Assembly (NCBI RefSeq): GCF_013408415.1
Contig: NZ_JACCAA010000001.1
Location: 2,294,001 to 2,358,000 of the forward strand
DNA from: Nocardioides daedukensis
GTDB lineage: Bacteria > Actinomycetota > Actinomycetes > Propionibacteriales > Nocardioidaceae
Direction of reading: 5' to 3'
DNA length: 64,000 bases
Under the pieces are notes generated by a model that had not been told where the DNA came from, searched no databases, and saw only the letters and a program-made list of their open reading frames with translations. Each line of letters begins with the position of its first letter. Positions within the stretch are counted from its first letter, which is position 1. This document shows positions 63,808 to 64,000 of this stretch, one piece after another. The translations under genes were made by a program, and so were the position numbers.

Positions 63808-64000
63808 TGCATTTCGGGACAGAACGGACAGCCGCTGGCGCGAAACTGAGCCGAGTGGCTGCCCGGGAGGATTCGGCTACTTCGCTCAAAATCGCTCTCA
63901 CAGAACCACAAACCTATATATCGCTTTATCGACATATTGACTTGTCGGGCTGTTTGCGTCTTTGGCAATCCGTTGCGTCGTCAAGCCGGACCTCGCGGAC
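63808..64000. other. Intergenic region to the window edge
   Basis: This 193-bp stretch includes an AT-rich patch near 63910-63945 (TATATATCGCTTTATCGACA) unlike the rest of the window. I see no gene or RNA in it. Confidence 0.35.

Overview
The window is high-GC actinobacterial chromosome, most like a Nocardioides-type member of the Propionibacteriales. This rests on the core gene order (rpsF-ssb-rpsR-rplI near dnaB; murJ-pseudokinase-sigM-anti-sigma-trxB-trxA), actinobacterial families (PadR-ino1 pair, FemX-like ligase, penicillin-binding protein, GT87 transferase, AztD-like protein), many GTG/TTG starts and many leaderless promoters (a TANNNT -10 element 6-8 nt before the start codon). The species call is inference. 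parS-like sites and a DnaA-box cluster fit a position in the origin-proximal half of the chromosome.

Bases 695-28231 form one intact Tn7-like transposon of 27,537 bp. It has matching termini (TGTCGAGATGCAG at the left, TGTTGAGATGCAG read inward at the right) and a perfect 5-bp target duplication (GCAAA at 690-694 and 28232-28236). It sits 12 bp past the stop codon of the replicative helicase gene dnaB. A 48-bp copy of the right end (43/48 identical) lies at 621-668, outside the element, so a related element (whose cargo would include the partial gene at 1-540) appears to be stacked next to it at the same site.

The transposon has three parts. (1) The left arm (769-8520, leftward) is an eight-gene defence operon: DUF2188, DUF1883-TIR, a six-helix membrane protein, a CD-NTase, an E2-E1 ligase (Cap2), a JAB isopeptidase (Cap3), a DUF6602 nuclease-like protein and a HEPN protein. 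This is a type II CBASS core with extra effectors and accessory nucleases. (2) The middle (9230-17486, leftward) is the transposition operon tnsA-tnsB-tnsC-tniQ-tniQ followed by two unassigned genes, one with a possible antitoxin-like C-terminal domain. (3) The right arm (18205-28007, leftward) carries an NYN nuclease-like gene, a noncanonical methylase fused to an HsdS-like domain, and a type I restriction system with two different hsdM genes, one hsdS and one hsdR. A strong promoter overlapped by a perfect 15-bp inverted repeat drives it. Two small related zinc-knuckle genes on the plus strand flank the transposition operon. No CRISPR array or cas gene is present.

From 28244 on the chromosome is ordinary core: dnaB; a DnaA-box region; a MATE exporter; the rpsF-ssb-rpsR-rplI operon; a Ser/Thr kinase; a threonine dehydratase fused to an HTH-like domain; endonuclease IV; cell-wall genes; padR and inositol-phosphate synthase; ornithine aminotransferase; two AIM24 paralogues; a Zur-box-linked AztD-like lipoprotein; CCA tRNA nucleotidyltransferase; DUF6049-murJ-pseudokinase-sigM-anti-sigma; trxB-trxA; and an acyltransferase followed by a parS-like site. 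An inverted arrangement of 22-bp iterons surrounds the ino1 terminator.
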